Origin: Cristatella mucedo
Lineage: Eukaryota; Bryozoa; Phylactolaemata; Cristatellidae
DNA: 42,000 nt
Reading direction: 5' to 3'
Assembly (NCBI GenBank): GCA_009760855.2
Contig: WPIO01000088.1
Coordinates: 64,001-106,000 of the forward strand
The notes beneath the pieces were generated by a model, which worked only from the letters and a program-made list of their open reading frames with translations, had not been told where the DNA came from and made no database searches. The stretch's first letter is position 1; each line of letters begins with the position of its first letter. A program made the translations under genes and the position numbers. Shown here in pieces: positions 21,550 through 34,112 of this stretch.

Positions 21550-22115
21550 TTAGCCCTTCGGTAATGCACGGTTGCTTGCATATAAATTCTGTACAATCGA
21601 CTCGTGTCTTAGTCGAGATGGTGCTAAGCTTGGCTGGTAGCCACCTTTAGTAACGCAGCAGCTGCACTGTGCTACTTCTATCAGAAGTGGACTAGATTAC
21701 CTTCGACTCGGTTCCTGTGAGGTCCAAGGTCATGTGACTTCGGAGGTGTTGCCCTGTAATGCTCTTGCTCTGGCCGAAATGTTTGTAAACTTCCCTTATC
21801 AGACTCACTCAAGTAACACTCGGTGAATTGTTCTTTGTACTTGCATGGGTGCTTCAATTGTGCATTTTTATATCACCAATCAATGGTAATGCACTGTTTC
21901 TACCCTGTGAAAATTATTATTACTATAATCATCAGTATTCTACTAGATGCTAGGCTATTAAATTTGCTTTGTCCTAATCTCGTATTGCTTAATTAAACTT
22001 TCCCAATATAAAGTATGCTGACAATGATCAACTGCACACGGCTTAATGACATTCTGACTCATCTCTGATGTTCGCTTTCTCTATTCTTTCTGGCTCGAGC
22101 ATCTAGAAAGCTTAA
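21550..22115. other. Receptor intron 1 segment, no gene seen
   Basis: Stops are frequent in all frames. A short ATT-rich patch at 21906-21930 may be a decayed LINE tail. Confidence 0.5.
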
Positions 22116-22119
22116 CCTT

Positions 22120-22272
22120 TAATAATATAATATAATATAATTAATTTACACATAGCGCTCCAAGAGAACTTAATCTCTATTCAAGCCCTTCACATATGCC
22201 TCGGGACTCGAGCCCACGACTTCAGTCAGACCTTGGTCGGGGCGAGAGCACCTTAACCTCTAGACCAACCTT
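22120..22272 (-). mobile_element. tRNA-derived SINE, family 2
   Basis: Close copy of the 17040-17195 element: the reverse complement has a B-box-like GGGCTCGAGTCCC, the GCATATGTGAAGGGCTTGAA body and a TATAATATAAT tail. Confidence 0.78.
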
Positions 22273-22279
22273 TAGCTTC

Positions 22280-23562
22280 GTTAAACCTTTTGTAGGGAAT
22301 ACTCGGCAACTCTCATATTCAGAAACAAAGCCATGAAATTGCACTACTGAGCTTCATGGGTTTTTACATTTGCAACTGAATCGTGGTACCATAATGCCCA
22401 AGTGAGACGTTCCAACTCATCTGTTCCTGAAGAATAGATGCCAAATCAGGATTGGAGCTCAGAGGTGCCTCAGGGGTCTAGGGCATAGCCTCCATTTCAA
22501 GGAAAGTCTTCCTGCACCACCATCCCATGGACCGAGCCTGGCCAGGTGTCCATCAGCCTGGCCAAGCACCAAGGGGCCAGCCACAGGCACACAAGCTGGG
22601 CCACTGGCAGTCCAGACCAGCCATCAGACTCGGCTACCACCTACCAGGCCAGCTGCCATCCCCAACCACATCCTGACCTTGCCTCTGCCGAGGACTGTAG
22701 CTAACCGACTTGATTTCGATTTACAAAAAGGAAGTGAGCAGCATGGCTGGGTCAGGAGGCTAGTTGAGAGAGTGAGCAGGACTAAAGTAGCAGCTCAGGA
22801 CTAGTCGACCGGATATGATACAGTCGGCAGCAGGAGAGTGGACAGATGTCGAATAGCGAATAAACCGGGCCTCTGCTGCATGAACTGGCAGAGGCAGATC
22901 AGCTGGGGACAATTATGAGCCATGGTGGCATAACGAGTCATCAAGCAAAGCTAGCATAGCTCCCATGAATGTGCACCTTATGCTCCCATGTCATTTGCAA
23001 AATGCTCTCAGTGAAGGCTTCGCCAGCCTTCAGCTGTCTTCCCTTAGGGTGGGGGGAGGGTTTCGATGTTATCCTCGAGTAGCAAATTATCTCTCAGACA
23101 ATCCCAGTGTTTATCTAGCTATCCCTTTGGTTCCTAATACTTACAGTCAGTAGCCATGGAAAATGCAGTTTTTCAACAGCCAGAAGCTGTCGAAATAACG
23201 ATGGGACAACAAAAATAGCAACAACTAAATGACTTCAGGCAGCCTAGGCAGCTGCAGCTGCTTAGGCATTAGTAACATGATATACAAATCATGGTGTGCA
23301 AGTTGTGCAATCGCTCCTGGTGTGCAAGGACGAAGGACTTGGCAGGCAGGGGGAAGCCGAGTGGAGTCGAGTCGCTTGTCGGCTGCTGGTCACACTGGTA
23401 GCTTCAGCGAATGTGCAGCCCATGCTCCAGTGTCATGCACAAACTGCTCTCTGCACAGTCCCTTGCGCAACCTCTCAGACCAAGGGCTATCGGGAAAAGT
23501 CTTCAGCTTGCAAGTTTAGCACAGAAAGGCTGTGACTATTGTGTGGCCTTAACTCATGGGCT

Positions 23563-23632
<70 letters not shown>

Positions 23633-24390
23633 AGTAACACTGGTAGTGTATTTTAGCCCTGCTGTGCATTACTTGCTGAAACATTGATGAAAGGCACTGA
23701 GCTTCTGGAGAAAAAACTATATAAACAAGGTTGTTTGATAAACTATTATTCATGTGGCTAGGCATCGTTGCTCCATGAGCAAGGGAGTTTCCCTATTTAG
23801 GCAGCCATGTTCAAGCTGTTTCAACTCCTTATCAGACTTTTAATATCCGACAAATCGGAGTCGACTGTCGAAGTTGACTGCATCACATCATTGCATGACT
23901 GGATCCTGTGGATGCTGCAATGATCTGGGAAACGTTTCCATCAGCATCTGAACTGATTCATATGGATCAAGGCCTACTTGCTCATTCATGACTTTTCTGC
24001 CAAAGCTATTCGCTAAGGTCATTGAAGGTCAGCACAAGCCTTCTACTACAGGTAACAGAAATCATAAGAAAATGTCATTTGCATAGCTACGTGAGAGAAG
24101 AAATCCTTCTCTAGGCACTTAACACATTCTGGAAATACAGCTGAGGCCTTTTCCCGAGGCTAGACATTGCAAGTCCACACAAAAACATAATGCTTATACT
24201 CATAAAACAGTGGCCACAGTATGCTCTCGGGGCTGCAGCAAGGTTTGGAATTATTGCCTGGGTGCAAATAATTTGGACTGCATTGGATTTCCAACTTCTC
24301 ATCAATAGACTAACATGAAAACTTACGTGTTAGCTACCGGAAAGGAGCATATGGGCGTTTAATTGGATTTCGGGTAGGTCAGCATCTCAA
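22280..24390. other. Receptor intron 1, low-complexity patches
   Basis: A GGCCAGGC-rich patch lies at 22530-22680. An imperfect local duplication links 22965-23045 to 23408-23480 (both contain GAATGTGCA then CATGCTCC). No coding frame is supported. Confidence 0.45.
23567..23631. repeat. (AC)n microsatellite
   Basis: A perfect AC run of about 65 bp. Confidence 0.95.
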
Positions 24391-24399
24391 TGTCTACAT

Positions 24400-25953
24400 T
24401 CAAGAAAGCCACTAATGACCTTGTTCTGAACCCCATATCCCAATCATAGAAGACAACTAGTTCTCGAGACAATATTCTCACTATCTTGCTTCTATTATGC
24501 ATAGATCTACTGCTGCCTAGCTAAACTAACATCTTAAATGTGTCATTAGCCTCAGGTCATGTTCCAGCACCTTTCAAACAGGCTGTAGTCAGACCACTAC
24601 TCACAAAAGTAACACTAGACCAAGAGAGCTCGAGCAACTTCCGCCCAGCCTGCCTTTTACAGTTCCTATCAAAACACTGGAACGAGTCGTGGTAGACCAG
24701 CTGAAGTCATATACTGACACTTCAAACCTTGCTGGTCTTGTTTATTCACTCCACAGAGTCGGCATTGCTTCGGATGTATACCAACCAATTTAGGAATGCA
24801 TACTAAGATAGATTATCTCTGCTTGTTTTGCCCATTCTTACGGAAGCTTTTGATACCATCAATCGCCGAGTCCTTCTTGAGAGCCTCTCATCTCGCCTGT
24901 GCATCACCTGCACTCCTCTGAAATGGTTCAGGTCCTAACTCAGTGCAAGACTCCAGAGTATTGACGTGAATGGACAAAGATCATCTGAAGTACCTCTGAA
25001 ATATGGAGTACCTCAGGGCTCTGTGCTAAGTCGCCCACTCTTTTCATGGTTTAGACTCTCCATCTTGCCGATGTAATTGCCAGGCACAATCTAGGCTTTC
25101 ACTTCTATGCTGAAGACACTCAGCTGTACATTTGTTTTGATCTATCCCAGCCCTACAGCAGTCAAATTATCTCGACTCCCTTGCTGCATGCATTGATGAC
25201 ATCCATACAAGGGTGGCCGCAAACTTTCTTAAATTGAATGATGACAAAACCAACAAACTTGTTATGGGCAAACCAGGTGAGATTCAGAAATTATAAAGGT
25301 TACCGCTCACAGTCGGCACTGCCAGCATATGTCCGGTTGAGTATAGACAAAATCTAGGCATCCTGTTCCAGTGACTTTTCATTAGACCAAGAAGTCAGCT
25401 CCACAATCAAGTCTGCCGACTTTGAGCTACATAACAATGCTGAAATTCGGACTGGCTTAGACAGGATACCACATCTAAGTCGGTCCATGCATTTATGACA
25501 TCCAGCCTTGCCTGCTGTAACTCATTGCTTGCTGGTCTACCGGCCTAACAAATAGGCACTTACAGCAGATGCAAAAACTCTGTAGCCTGCCTTGTCTGTC
25601 TTGAGTGTTGCAGTTGCGACATCACACCACTTCTTTCCCACTTGCACTGCCTTCCAGTCAAGCTATGCATCGAATTTGAGGTTCTGCTACTCAAGTTTAG
25701 CTCTCTTCATTCTTTGGCTCCAGCCTACCTATCAGGTGCAATCCCCCACCAAGCTAAGCATCGTACCACCAGCTTTTCGGAATCAAATCGTTTACCTATA
25801 ACTCGTATGAACGTCGAATCCTTTGGAGACCGTGCCTTTAGTTGGAATGCCCCCAAAGCCTGGAACTCACTTCCGACTTGCATCCCGACATCCCCTGACT
25901 TAAGTACATTTGAAAATGAAGCTAAAAACGCATCTATTTATCACAGCACTTAG
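24400..25953 (+). pseudogene. CR1/L2-type LINE reverse transcriptase remnant
   Basis: Several frames together spell the RT of the CR1/L2 group: VVRPLLTKVTLDQ and NFRPA (24590-24650), AFDTINRRVLLESL (24847-24890, palm motif A), LQSIDVNGQ and YGVPQGSVL (24953-25027, a hallmark block), and a decayed version of the catalytic YADD region near 25095-25115. The last segment (25642-25953) is an intact 103-codon C-terminal frame with LHSLAPAYLS, FGDRAFSWNAPKAWNSLP and a stop. Many stops and frameshifts make it dead. It inserted in receptor intron 1, opposite to the gene. Confidence 0.88.
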
Positions 25954-26107
25954 CGGTTCCGTGTGATTCGTCCTTTACAAGGGTATATGTTCTGACAATG
26001 TGCACGCTGCCTCTAACTGTATTTGCATACTGACCTTATGCATATCGCCTCTAACCACGCCATGCTTGTTGTCATTGAACATGCTACCACTAACCTATTC
26101 CATTTTC
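25954..26107 (+). mobile_element. LINE 3'-UTR following the RT remnant
   Basis: Directly after the RT-frame stop comes TGTGATTCGTCCTTTACAAG and the GTGCACGCTGCCTCTAACTG segment, the same 3'-UTR as at 14240-14390. This gives the sequence link between the RT ORF and the TTA-tailed 3' ends. Confidence 0.7.
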
Positions 26108-26215
26108 TTTGAACTCAATCTCTTTCTAGGTGCTTTACATTTGCTGCAAAGGAAACACGATCGAACAGTTAGTGGTATCGTGCTTGATAAATATCATAAA
26201 TAACATGGGTAGGGT
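26108..26215 (-). mobile_element. LINE tail fragment, inverted
   Basis: The reverse complement reads GCAAATGTAAAGCACCTAGA then AGATTGAGTTC. It abuts the plus-strand LINE 3'-UTR tail to tail and has lost its terminal TTA repeat. Confidence 0.55.
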
Positions 26216-26547
26216 TGGCATGCACAGGGTTTCTCTTACCTAGATTGCTGGCAGACTTGCTAAATGAGTGACGAAGTGGCCTCCTAAATGTAAATTGTAA
26301 CCTGGGGCCGGAAAGTGATCAGTATGCCTTGATCAAAACAGAGATACTGTTATGTAGATAGCCCGGCAGGTGTGTGAAAAGGATTCGCCTTCAGTGTGGC
26401 TCTTCACTTATTAATCGGGCAAGCTTCGACCTAACGATATGCATTAGGTACTTGGACATGAGGTAACATCAACTAGCGATCGACCAATATGGCAGTTAGC
26501 CAAATGGAGGACTGAGAGGAGTCTGAGCAGTTTTCCCAGTGACTTAC

Positions 26548-26653
26548 CGCGTGGGCAGCCTGGATCAACTTGAGCTAGTCCAATGACTGCCATTATACTA
26601 GGCAGCAGCACCCAGGTTACTGGTGACAAGCCAGATCGAAAATGGTAAAACAT
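26548..26653 (-). CDS. Receptor exon 1 candidate: signal peptide
   Basis: ATG at 26653 has a favourable A at -3 and an in-frame stop upstream. It opens M-F-Y-H-F-R-S-G-L-S-P, then a hydrophobic core V-T-W-V-L-L-P-S-I-M-A-V-I-G-L-A and QVDPGCPR, and ends at a consensus donor CGCG|GTAAGT in phase 1. That phase fits the 21405 acceptor of the Cys-rich exon (G+CT = Ala36). The link is by phase and order only. The competing start is the out-of-frame signal-like ORF at 21384. Further short exons inside intron 1 cannot be excluded. Confidence 0.45.
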
Positions 26654-26699
26654 CTTCGTTAGCTCGGCTGAGCAGCCCAATAGCTACATGTATCAGCAG

Positions 26700-27350
26700 C
26701 TGGCAACCTGAAGCTTAGCCTCCCTGGAGGGTAGTAAGGTCAATGTGTTCGGCTAACAGGAGTTCGGCTATCCTAGACTACGTTGCCCTGCCGAAACACC
26801 TGTTTATCATCAATCGTTCTCTGCCCCAACCAATCACGGACTGAGTTTGGCAAAATGTTCGGCATTACAATGAAGACCGGCCTGGAGTGCTTGGAGCTAA
26901 GCTCCAGTCTGCAGCCGGTCTGTTTGCTGGATCACCCTGCCTTCTTTTTCTCCTTTCTATTCACCTCGAAGCTACTGACTCGGCATTTGTTTGTCCAGTA
27001 GACCGCTCTGTAGGGGAAAGCCTCGTGAGAAACCGGCCCATGTCATTTCGGCCCTAAGGTTGCCATCTGTCAGTGCTGTCTCGAAATACCTCGCCGTACA
27101 GCTTTTCCGGGTCTTCAGTTGCACCAGACCTTTGCAAGGTGTCACATACCCTCCGACTGCTGTCTGCCAGCTGACGCATACCCTCTCAAGGTCGGCTGGG
27201 AATTATGAATGTGCATATGTATCTGCGATTGCTACTCCACAAACCCGTCGACTAAGCAGGGAGTTGTACATATCCCCCTCAAAGTCTCTGCGGCTCTCCG
27301 TGGGCATTTTGGCAGTAGCATACTGGAAGTAAGTATGCCGCATAGCTCAG
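26700..27350. other. Region upstream of candidate exon 1
   Basis: This would hold the receptor promoter if exon 1 is correct. I see no TATA box at a usual distance; an ATTGG (inverted CCAAT) lies about 25 nt upstream of the ATG on the minus strand. The plus ORF 26991-27332 has no recognisable domain. Confidence 0.3.
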
Positions 27351-27352
27351 TC

Positions 27353-27408
27353 GAAGAGAGAGAGGAGAGAGAGAGAGTGGGAGAGAGAGATGAGAGAGAG
27401 AGAGAGAG

Positions 27409-27469
<61 letters not shown>

Positions 27470-27512
27470 AAGAGAGAGAAAGAGAGAGAGCACGAGAGAG
27501 AGCGAGATAAGA
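27353..27512. repeat. (GA)n microsatellite, interrupted
   Basis: GA repeats interrupted by GATGAGAG and GCGAGAAAG units over about 160 bp. ORFs on both strands here are repeat artefacts. Confidence 0.93.
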
Positions 27513-27829
27513 GAGGGAGATGAGGAGGAAGTAACGTTGCTCGGCAGTTGCAGCGCTCAGAACGTAGCAGGAGAAAATTTGCCAACTTCGATAGCAGACA
27601 GGGAAGATGTCAATTTGCCTAGATCAAGGATCGAATGTCAGCGAGCCAAGCATTCAGTTTATCAGTCTCTGCAGAATATTCCGACGGTGTAAATGAGAAT
27701 TACAGCTGATTCTTGTCAGCATAACATTGATAGCCTATTCCATGGGCAAGAATAACTTTTTCCCTTAGGTTAAATATAAATGGAAAAAAGCAACAAACCG
27801 AGGACATACCCTTGAGGGATTCGACGGGT

Positions 27830-28530
27830 GACTGGTCTGGTGAATGAGACCTGACCCACACATTACACAGATTGAACATGATCGGACCAGTACCATTTCA
27901 ACCACGTTAGTACCTCGTCTGACAGACCAATCGTTGTTCTCAACCGTTCAAGTAGGATATCATTATTAATAGTGTCGAAGGCAGCTGATGAATCTTGCAG
28001 TGCTAGAGCAGTGACATTCCTGTCATCGCTGCTGCACAGGATGTGATTAGTTACACTGAGGAGTGCAGTTTCGGAGAAGTACTGAGTAAAGAAGCTGCAG
28101 TTTAAACCCCTATTGAATTTTTTCTGAATCTTCATTCGTTTCAACGTGTGCTACCAGCTGCTTATCGAAAATTCTTCAAGAATCACTGTCAAAACAGAAG
28201 AAAGGACACTTGGCGATAGTTTGCAAGGACATGTGTATCTATCTAATCGGGGTTTTTTAAGTCTCGGTCTAAGAATGACCAATTTGAAGAACTTATGTAC
28301 AGCCCCGCTTTCCTGAGAACCATTAGAAATCTCAATTATGGCTATGCTAAGTTTGTCTGTTAGTGAAGACCACGAGAGATGGTATACATACAGGGACCTT
28401 GAAAAATCTCTCAAGGGGTCGCAGGGTTGTGATTCAGCAATTGCTGCAGACAGATGGGGCTTTATGAAGGAATGTGCACAATTTCTTCAGTTAAGAAGGC
28501 TAAAGACTTATCTGCCGAGCCGTTAATATC
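27830..28530 (-). pseudogene. CR1/L2-type LINE RT fragment
   Basis: Minus-strand frames give ISNGSQESGAVHKFFKLVIL and RPRLKKPRLDR (28330-28230), then STETALL-like FSETALLSVTNHILCSSDD and DSSAAFDTINNDILLERL (28080-27940), the RT N-terminal fingers and palm motif A, then LTWLKWYWSDHVQSV. Frames shift between blocks and the rest of the RT is missing. It faces a related fragment at 28690-29020 head to head. Confidence 0.82.
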
Positions 28531-28689
28531 TGGAGAGTGAGACTAATCAGAATTGACCAGCAGTTTCTTAACCATCTAATAAGTCTGTTGTCTATCTGAC
28601 TGGCAGGATTTCGATGATGGAGCAAATAAAGCCTGGATTTTCAAAGCTTCCGTGTGTAGATTCGATAGATTTGAAGGATATCTTTGAAA

Positions 28690-29020
28690 TTGACTGGATC
28701 TTCATCAGACCCAGATTGTATTGAAAAGAATAAAACGTCAAAAGTATTTCAGTGTGGATCCAAGCAGCAGCATTCTACTGAAACTGCTCTCCTCCGTGTA
28801 ACTAATGACATCCTATGCAGCAACGATGACGGAAATGTGACTGCCTTGCCATCTATCAGCTGCCTTCGACACATTTGATAACGATATCCTACTTGAACGA
28901 TGGAGATCAACGATCAGTCTGGCAGACGAGGCACTAGCGTAGCTCAAATCGTACTTGTCTGGTCTTGTTTAACTTGTGTCGTGTGGGGGATCACGTCTCA
29001 TCCACCCGACTGGTCACCAA
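28690..29020 (+). pseudogene. CR1/L2-type LINE RT fragment, opposite orientation
   Basis: Plus-strand frames give QHSTETALLRVTNDILCSND (from about 28768), then after a shift an NDILLERWRSTISLADEALA segment with in-frame stops. It resembles the 27830-28530 fragment closely but runs the other way, so the two form an imperfect inverted pair. Confidence 0.75.
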
Positions 29021-29119
29021 TATAAATGAGGACGTTAAATCAGCTTAACTCTTTTTTCACCCCTAATGCAGTGCACTCGAAAAGTGGGGGTCCTAACAGA
29101 AGAGTCACCAGTACGTGTG

Positions 29120-29424
<305 letters not shown>

Positions 29425-29429
29425 GCTGT

Positions 29430-30130
29430 CACCTCGAAGCGATGCTCACGAGCCGTTGTTGTTTTGTTGTTTGACGAATAAACGCAGGTATGCCGAAGCT
29501 AGCAGAGCAGGGCAGCTGCCTAGAGCACATATCCACCCCCATAATAAGCTAGGTTGGTGAATGTCCCCATCAGTAAAATAACAGTTAGGCCATTTTCCGT
29601 CACAGGCATCAGATTTAGAATGCCTCCTTCTTGATGGTTGTATAGCAGGCAGGTATAAAGTCAATTAAAGGTGATAGGAGGGTACTTTGCAAATTTGCAT
29701 TCGCACTGGTAGTCGATTTTGGACATTAAAATAGCTAAAACTTTAGTATGAAAATACAACGATTGTTCAAACTGTGGTGATGGTATTCCAGCAGCGTGAA
29801 CCCTCTGCACTGTGAGCACCTTCGCTCTCACTAGAGAGCTTTCGGCCGATCTGCTCTTGGATCAGGTGAGATTTCGCCTAGGAAAGCTGCCTGATTTGCG
29901 TGGCCTCATTTTTATTTCACCACTGCCGGGCTCTGTCTTTACAATTTTAGTTAAATGGCTACAATAGGGGCTGAAATTAACAGCCAGTACTTTTTCGGAT
30001 GAATGCCAATCCAGATCGTCTTGAAACTGCCTGCAAATTATACTGTTCGATTACTAATACCATTTAGCAATTCTAAAATGTTTGTGGCTAATCCTGTCCC
30101 ATCCTCTGATTCCTCCCAGCCCTCGGCTTT
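29430..30130. other. Intergenic stretch, no gene seen
   Basis: Only short ORFs without recognisable domains. It separates candidate exon 1 of the main gene from the 3' end of the duplicated copy. Confidence 0.5.
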
Positions 30131-30134
30131 TTCC

Positions 30135-30301
<167 letters not shown>

Positions 30302-30468
30302 ATCACTGTTAAGCCAATGCTCGCCCTCCCCACCAATTAAAGCTGCTGACGCAACCCAAGGCGCTGGACTAACTGAGTACTTATCTTGAAAACCACATTG
30401 AGACTGTAATCCGCTATAGTAATTTTTTTGAAAACCACATGAAGACAGTAATTCGCTGTAGTAATTTT

Positions 30469-32337
30469 AGTTTATTTCCGTAGAACTTTCTGTTTACTCT
30501 TATCATTACCTTCTAGAGTGTTCCGTGTGTCATTTGACTGAACTTCCTGAAACACATTGTAAAACTCTTTACTTCCCCAGCCTTTTCCTCAAACACTGGC
30601 CTAGAGAATAAACGTTTTAGAATGTGTCACACTAATTTATTGGAAAGAAAATTAATTTTTTTTATTTTGAAAACCCGATTGATTGATGCAGAGGTCGTCA
30701 AACTTGCGCTAAAAAGAGACTAGGCGGAATTTTGGAAAAGCCGCAGGCAACCGAAAGTCGCTTTATTATTGTCACCTTGTGCTTACTTATTGTATGGAAA
30801 CAACAGGCTAGCGCAGCCGAACAGGAAATTGTGTGAAGTCGAGCCACATTACAACGCCATCTTTACACTAAGAGTTTTGCACAGCTTTTATTGTTTTTTA
30901 GTACACCAAACAAGAAGATTGTTGCGACTAACTAGATAACGATAATTTTTGCGACGAAATAGTGTGAGCTTACTTTTAACGAGTTTCCTGAAGATTGCAC
31001 GCGTACAGCCCCACCCTTCCTTGCAGGTCTATGAAAATTTAATGAGACAGAACGTTACAAAACAGCAGCAACTGAAAACTCTCTCGCAGACGCTTGTATT
31101 CCACCCTAAAGAGGTCGGGCAGTATATTCCACTCACTGGAGATACTGCTGGAACGCCACCTGACGGTTAAAGCAAAGCGTTATGGATTTTCCGTTTGTTA
31201 CGAGTTGCAAGAAATAGGTAGCAGAGATCACCTAGGCAACAACGAGGGGGAATATCTATGGCAGATCTTAAATCAATCTACGGTGGCCAGCGTTCGAGTG
31301 CAGCTTAATGACTGGAGGTTAGCACAAACCAGTAGATTTCGCGATTCGTCGGTTCATTGAGCTGTGGCTGCGTCTGCCACTGTCCCCCTGTATCTCATTC
31401 CCCTCTTCCCCGCTGTAGTAATTTTAGTATATTTCTAAGGAACTTTATTTACTCCTACCATTGTCTCCTAGCACGTTCTGCCTGTTATTTGTCCGAACGT
31501 CCCGAAACTGCTTTGGAAGTCTCTTTACTTTCCTAGCCATTTCCAAAACCACTGGCTTCAGGAATGAAGGTTTGATAATGCGTCTCACTTAATTATTAAA
31601 AAATACTTTTTTGTTATTCCGCAAACCGCCAAAAATCAACGAAGAGGCCGTCGAAACTTGAGCTAAAAACGACAAAGCTGAACTTTTGAAAACCCGCAGC
31701 CAGCCGATTATCGCTTTAAAATATACCATTAATGTTCACTGATTGTATAGCAAGAGAAGGCTGGTGCATAATCAAGCCAACTCAACAGGAAGCTATGTGT
31801 TGCAAGCCTCATTCTAATGCCATCATTACCTGAGAGAGCACGGTACACCAAACGAGGACGTTTTCTGGATGAACTAGGTAACGACCGTTGGTAAATAACT
31901 CTGGCGAAGAAATAGCCTGCCCGTATTAGTAACGAGTTCGCTGAAGATTGCACTAAACGCCTTTTCTGCACATCAGCGAGAATTTGATGAGAAAGAATGT
32001 TATAAAATAGCAGCAATTGAAAACTCTCTCGCAGATGTTTATATTCCACCCTAAGGAGGTCCGGCAGTATGATAAACTTACTGTAGGTGCTGCAGGCACG
32101 CCACCTGATGGTTACAGGGAAGCGTTAGGCAGCCTTACGGTGCATCGATTTGTTGTGAGTTGTAAGAAATAGGTTACAGAGACCACCAATGCTACTGCGA
32201 GAGCGTTTGTTTATTATTATGGCGGCCACTACTCGAGTGTAGCTGAATGACTGGCGATTAGCTCAAACCATTCGATGGCATGATTCATCGGTGCTGAGCT
32301 GCCACTGCTCGGTCACAGTCACCCCCTCCCCCAGCTG
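30469..32337. repeat. Tandem pair of roughly 0.94-kb units
   Basis: Unit one (30469-31400) and unit two (31400-32337) align head to tail, from TAATTTTAG-TTATTTCC motifs to a shared end near GCTGCC-ACTG. The second unit ends at the stop of the duplicated tail exon. The same arrangement, truncated, lies at 4290-5390. I find no preserved coding frame. Confidence 0.7.
32210..32215 (-). terminator. Candidate poly(A) signal AATAAA, paralogue
   Basis: Minus-strand AATAAA about 125 nt after the stop at 32338, matching the position in copy 1. Confidence 0.5.
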
Positions 32338-32764
32338 CTAGCTGCCATCAGTGACCATGGGTGATGCGTCTTGCAGAACTTGGTCACAGCTTAGCGAGCT
32401 GTACAAGTGCGAGTTACCGTCGAGAGTCAGGCCTACGTTCAATGGCAGACGCTCGTACATACATCCAGAAGCTAACACGCCCTTGCCGCATGCTGCCTCT
32501 GCTGCCGGTTCGCCTGCTGCCGGCTGTCTCGACGAGCTAGCCGGTAGTACCGATCTCAGCTCAATCGACGTCTCATGACTCGCAGCTGTAAGACGGTCGG
32601 GGTCCTCGTAAATTACTTCCGGCAATGCTTCTGAGTGAGCCTCGACTGCACGTGGACCAAGTCGTTCTACTTTGTCGGTCACGACTGCTGAGAGCGGAAC
32701 CAAATAGCGTCTGCTTGTACCGTAGGCTGTTCGTCTGCCATCGCTTCTTTCTCGATGCTTGATC
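32338..32764 (-). CDS. Paralogous receptor last exon: cytoplasmic tail
   Basis: It has the same acceptor (GTCACGCCTAG) and phase as exon 6 of the main gene: 1 nt then 141 codons and TAG. One codon is absent near the end, an in-frame 3-nt indel. It begins I-K-H-R-E-R and keeps VIYEDPD, MYERL and LYSSL. About 20 replacements fall mostly outside two blocks (32386-32469 and 32560-32664) that differ by 7 synonymous changes and 1 replacement. The preserved frame argues that the copy is, or recently was, functional. It lies upstream of the main gene, so it is not an alternative tail for it. Confidence 0.65.
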
Positions 32765-33611
32765 CTAGGCGTGACGCAGGCCGCTGCCTGAGAACCAGAA
32801 ATGCAGGCAGCGAGCGGCGTACGAAGCGCGAGCAACAAGCAGCTGCTACTAGAGGGGGCTGGTGGCACCTCTCTAGAACCGGCACACACAGGCGGTGAGG
32901 GGTAGCTCGGTTAACCAAGGCACTCCTCCAATCATGGCTCTAGGATTGCTACTTCCCTCAGCTAAAGCAACAGCGCTCTTTGGCCAGAAATGAGGTCGCA
33001 TTGATAATTCCGTGCCTTTATACCTGTGATCATGGCGAAATGGTGCACATCATTGAGTGAATAACGTTCGCGACGACTTACTCGGCAACTCGGTTAGTCT
33101 GGCATGACGAAATCCTTGAGTTTGGTAGTCACAATCAAACTTTATTTTTTAAGGAGGCGAGTCTCACGAACTGCCGATAAGCTCGACTGTTCCTGTCTGA
33201 AACTCGCACGCCGACCCGGATTTCAGAAAGAAATCTGCTTCCCGGTCTGTGATGTTAATATATTTCCAACTCGACATCCGGTAGATCTGGTTTTGAAAGG
33301 CTACCATTCAGCGTTGTAGGACATTTCCCCCTGGACGTCTCCCCCCAACATTTCCCCCTTGGTAGACCCTAGGACATTTCCCCCCTGGACATTTCCCTCA
33401 CCCCGGGGTTGCACATTTCCCCCTATGTTGATGAATGTATAACTGAAAATACAGATATACATATACACATGTTAACGAGATTTTTAACTAGTATATATCC
33501 ATTAGTAGCATATATCATGTATATATATACATATATATATGACCAAATAAGTTCACGCTCTATCAAAATAAAATCGACACAGTATAATTAGAAGGATGGG
33601 TGGATTGGAGG

Positions 33612-33803
33612 ATGGCTTCTAATGGAACGAGCGGCAGCGGCCATTGTGGTGGTGGCTGCAGCAGCGTCGGCGAACTACATACTTCGGTCCCGTTCGACGC
33701 CGCCAGGTACGTGTTCGTAACCGTAAAATCTGGCTCGTACTACGACCTGCCGCGCGTTCCTGCATATGAGCACGAAGCCTCACAGTATAACTCGATCTCG
33801 TGA
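33612..33803 (+). CDS. Small ORF inside foldback-like element, copy 2
   Basis: The counterpart of 6731-6907, 63 codons from this ATG, with the same AARYVFVTVK core and a later stop because the copy-1 TAG position reads TAT. An in-frame ATG also lies at 33600. Function unknown; probably transposon-derived. Confidence 0.2.
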   Translation: MASNGTSGSGHCGGGCSSVGELHTSVPFDAARYVFVTVKSGSYYDLPRVPAYEHEASQYNSIS

Positions 33804-33887
33804 TATCTCGTTACACCCTAATAGGCAATAATATTAAAGCGTGGAATACGAGCAAGGATGGATTTAAACGGCAGAGGCACAGCCCAC

Positions 33888-34112
33888 CCTCAACCCTAAA
33901 TTCTAAACCCTAAAACTCTAAACACTAAACCCTAAACCATAAAAACCTTTCAACCCTAAACGCTAAACCCTAAACACTAGATCATAAACTAAAAACCCTA
34001 AATATTAGAACCCTAAAACCGTAACCCTAACACTAAATCCTAAGCTGTAAACCCTAATAACCCTAGACAGTAAACCCTAAAAACCCTACAACCCTGAACA
34101 CTAAACCCTAAA
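33888..34112. repeat. Degenerate CCCTAAA telomere-like tract, copy 2
   Basis: Counterpart of 7010-7238, with the same irregular order of CCCTAAA, CACTAAA and CTAAGC variants plus small indels. Confidence 0.7.
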
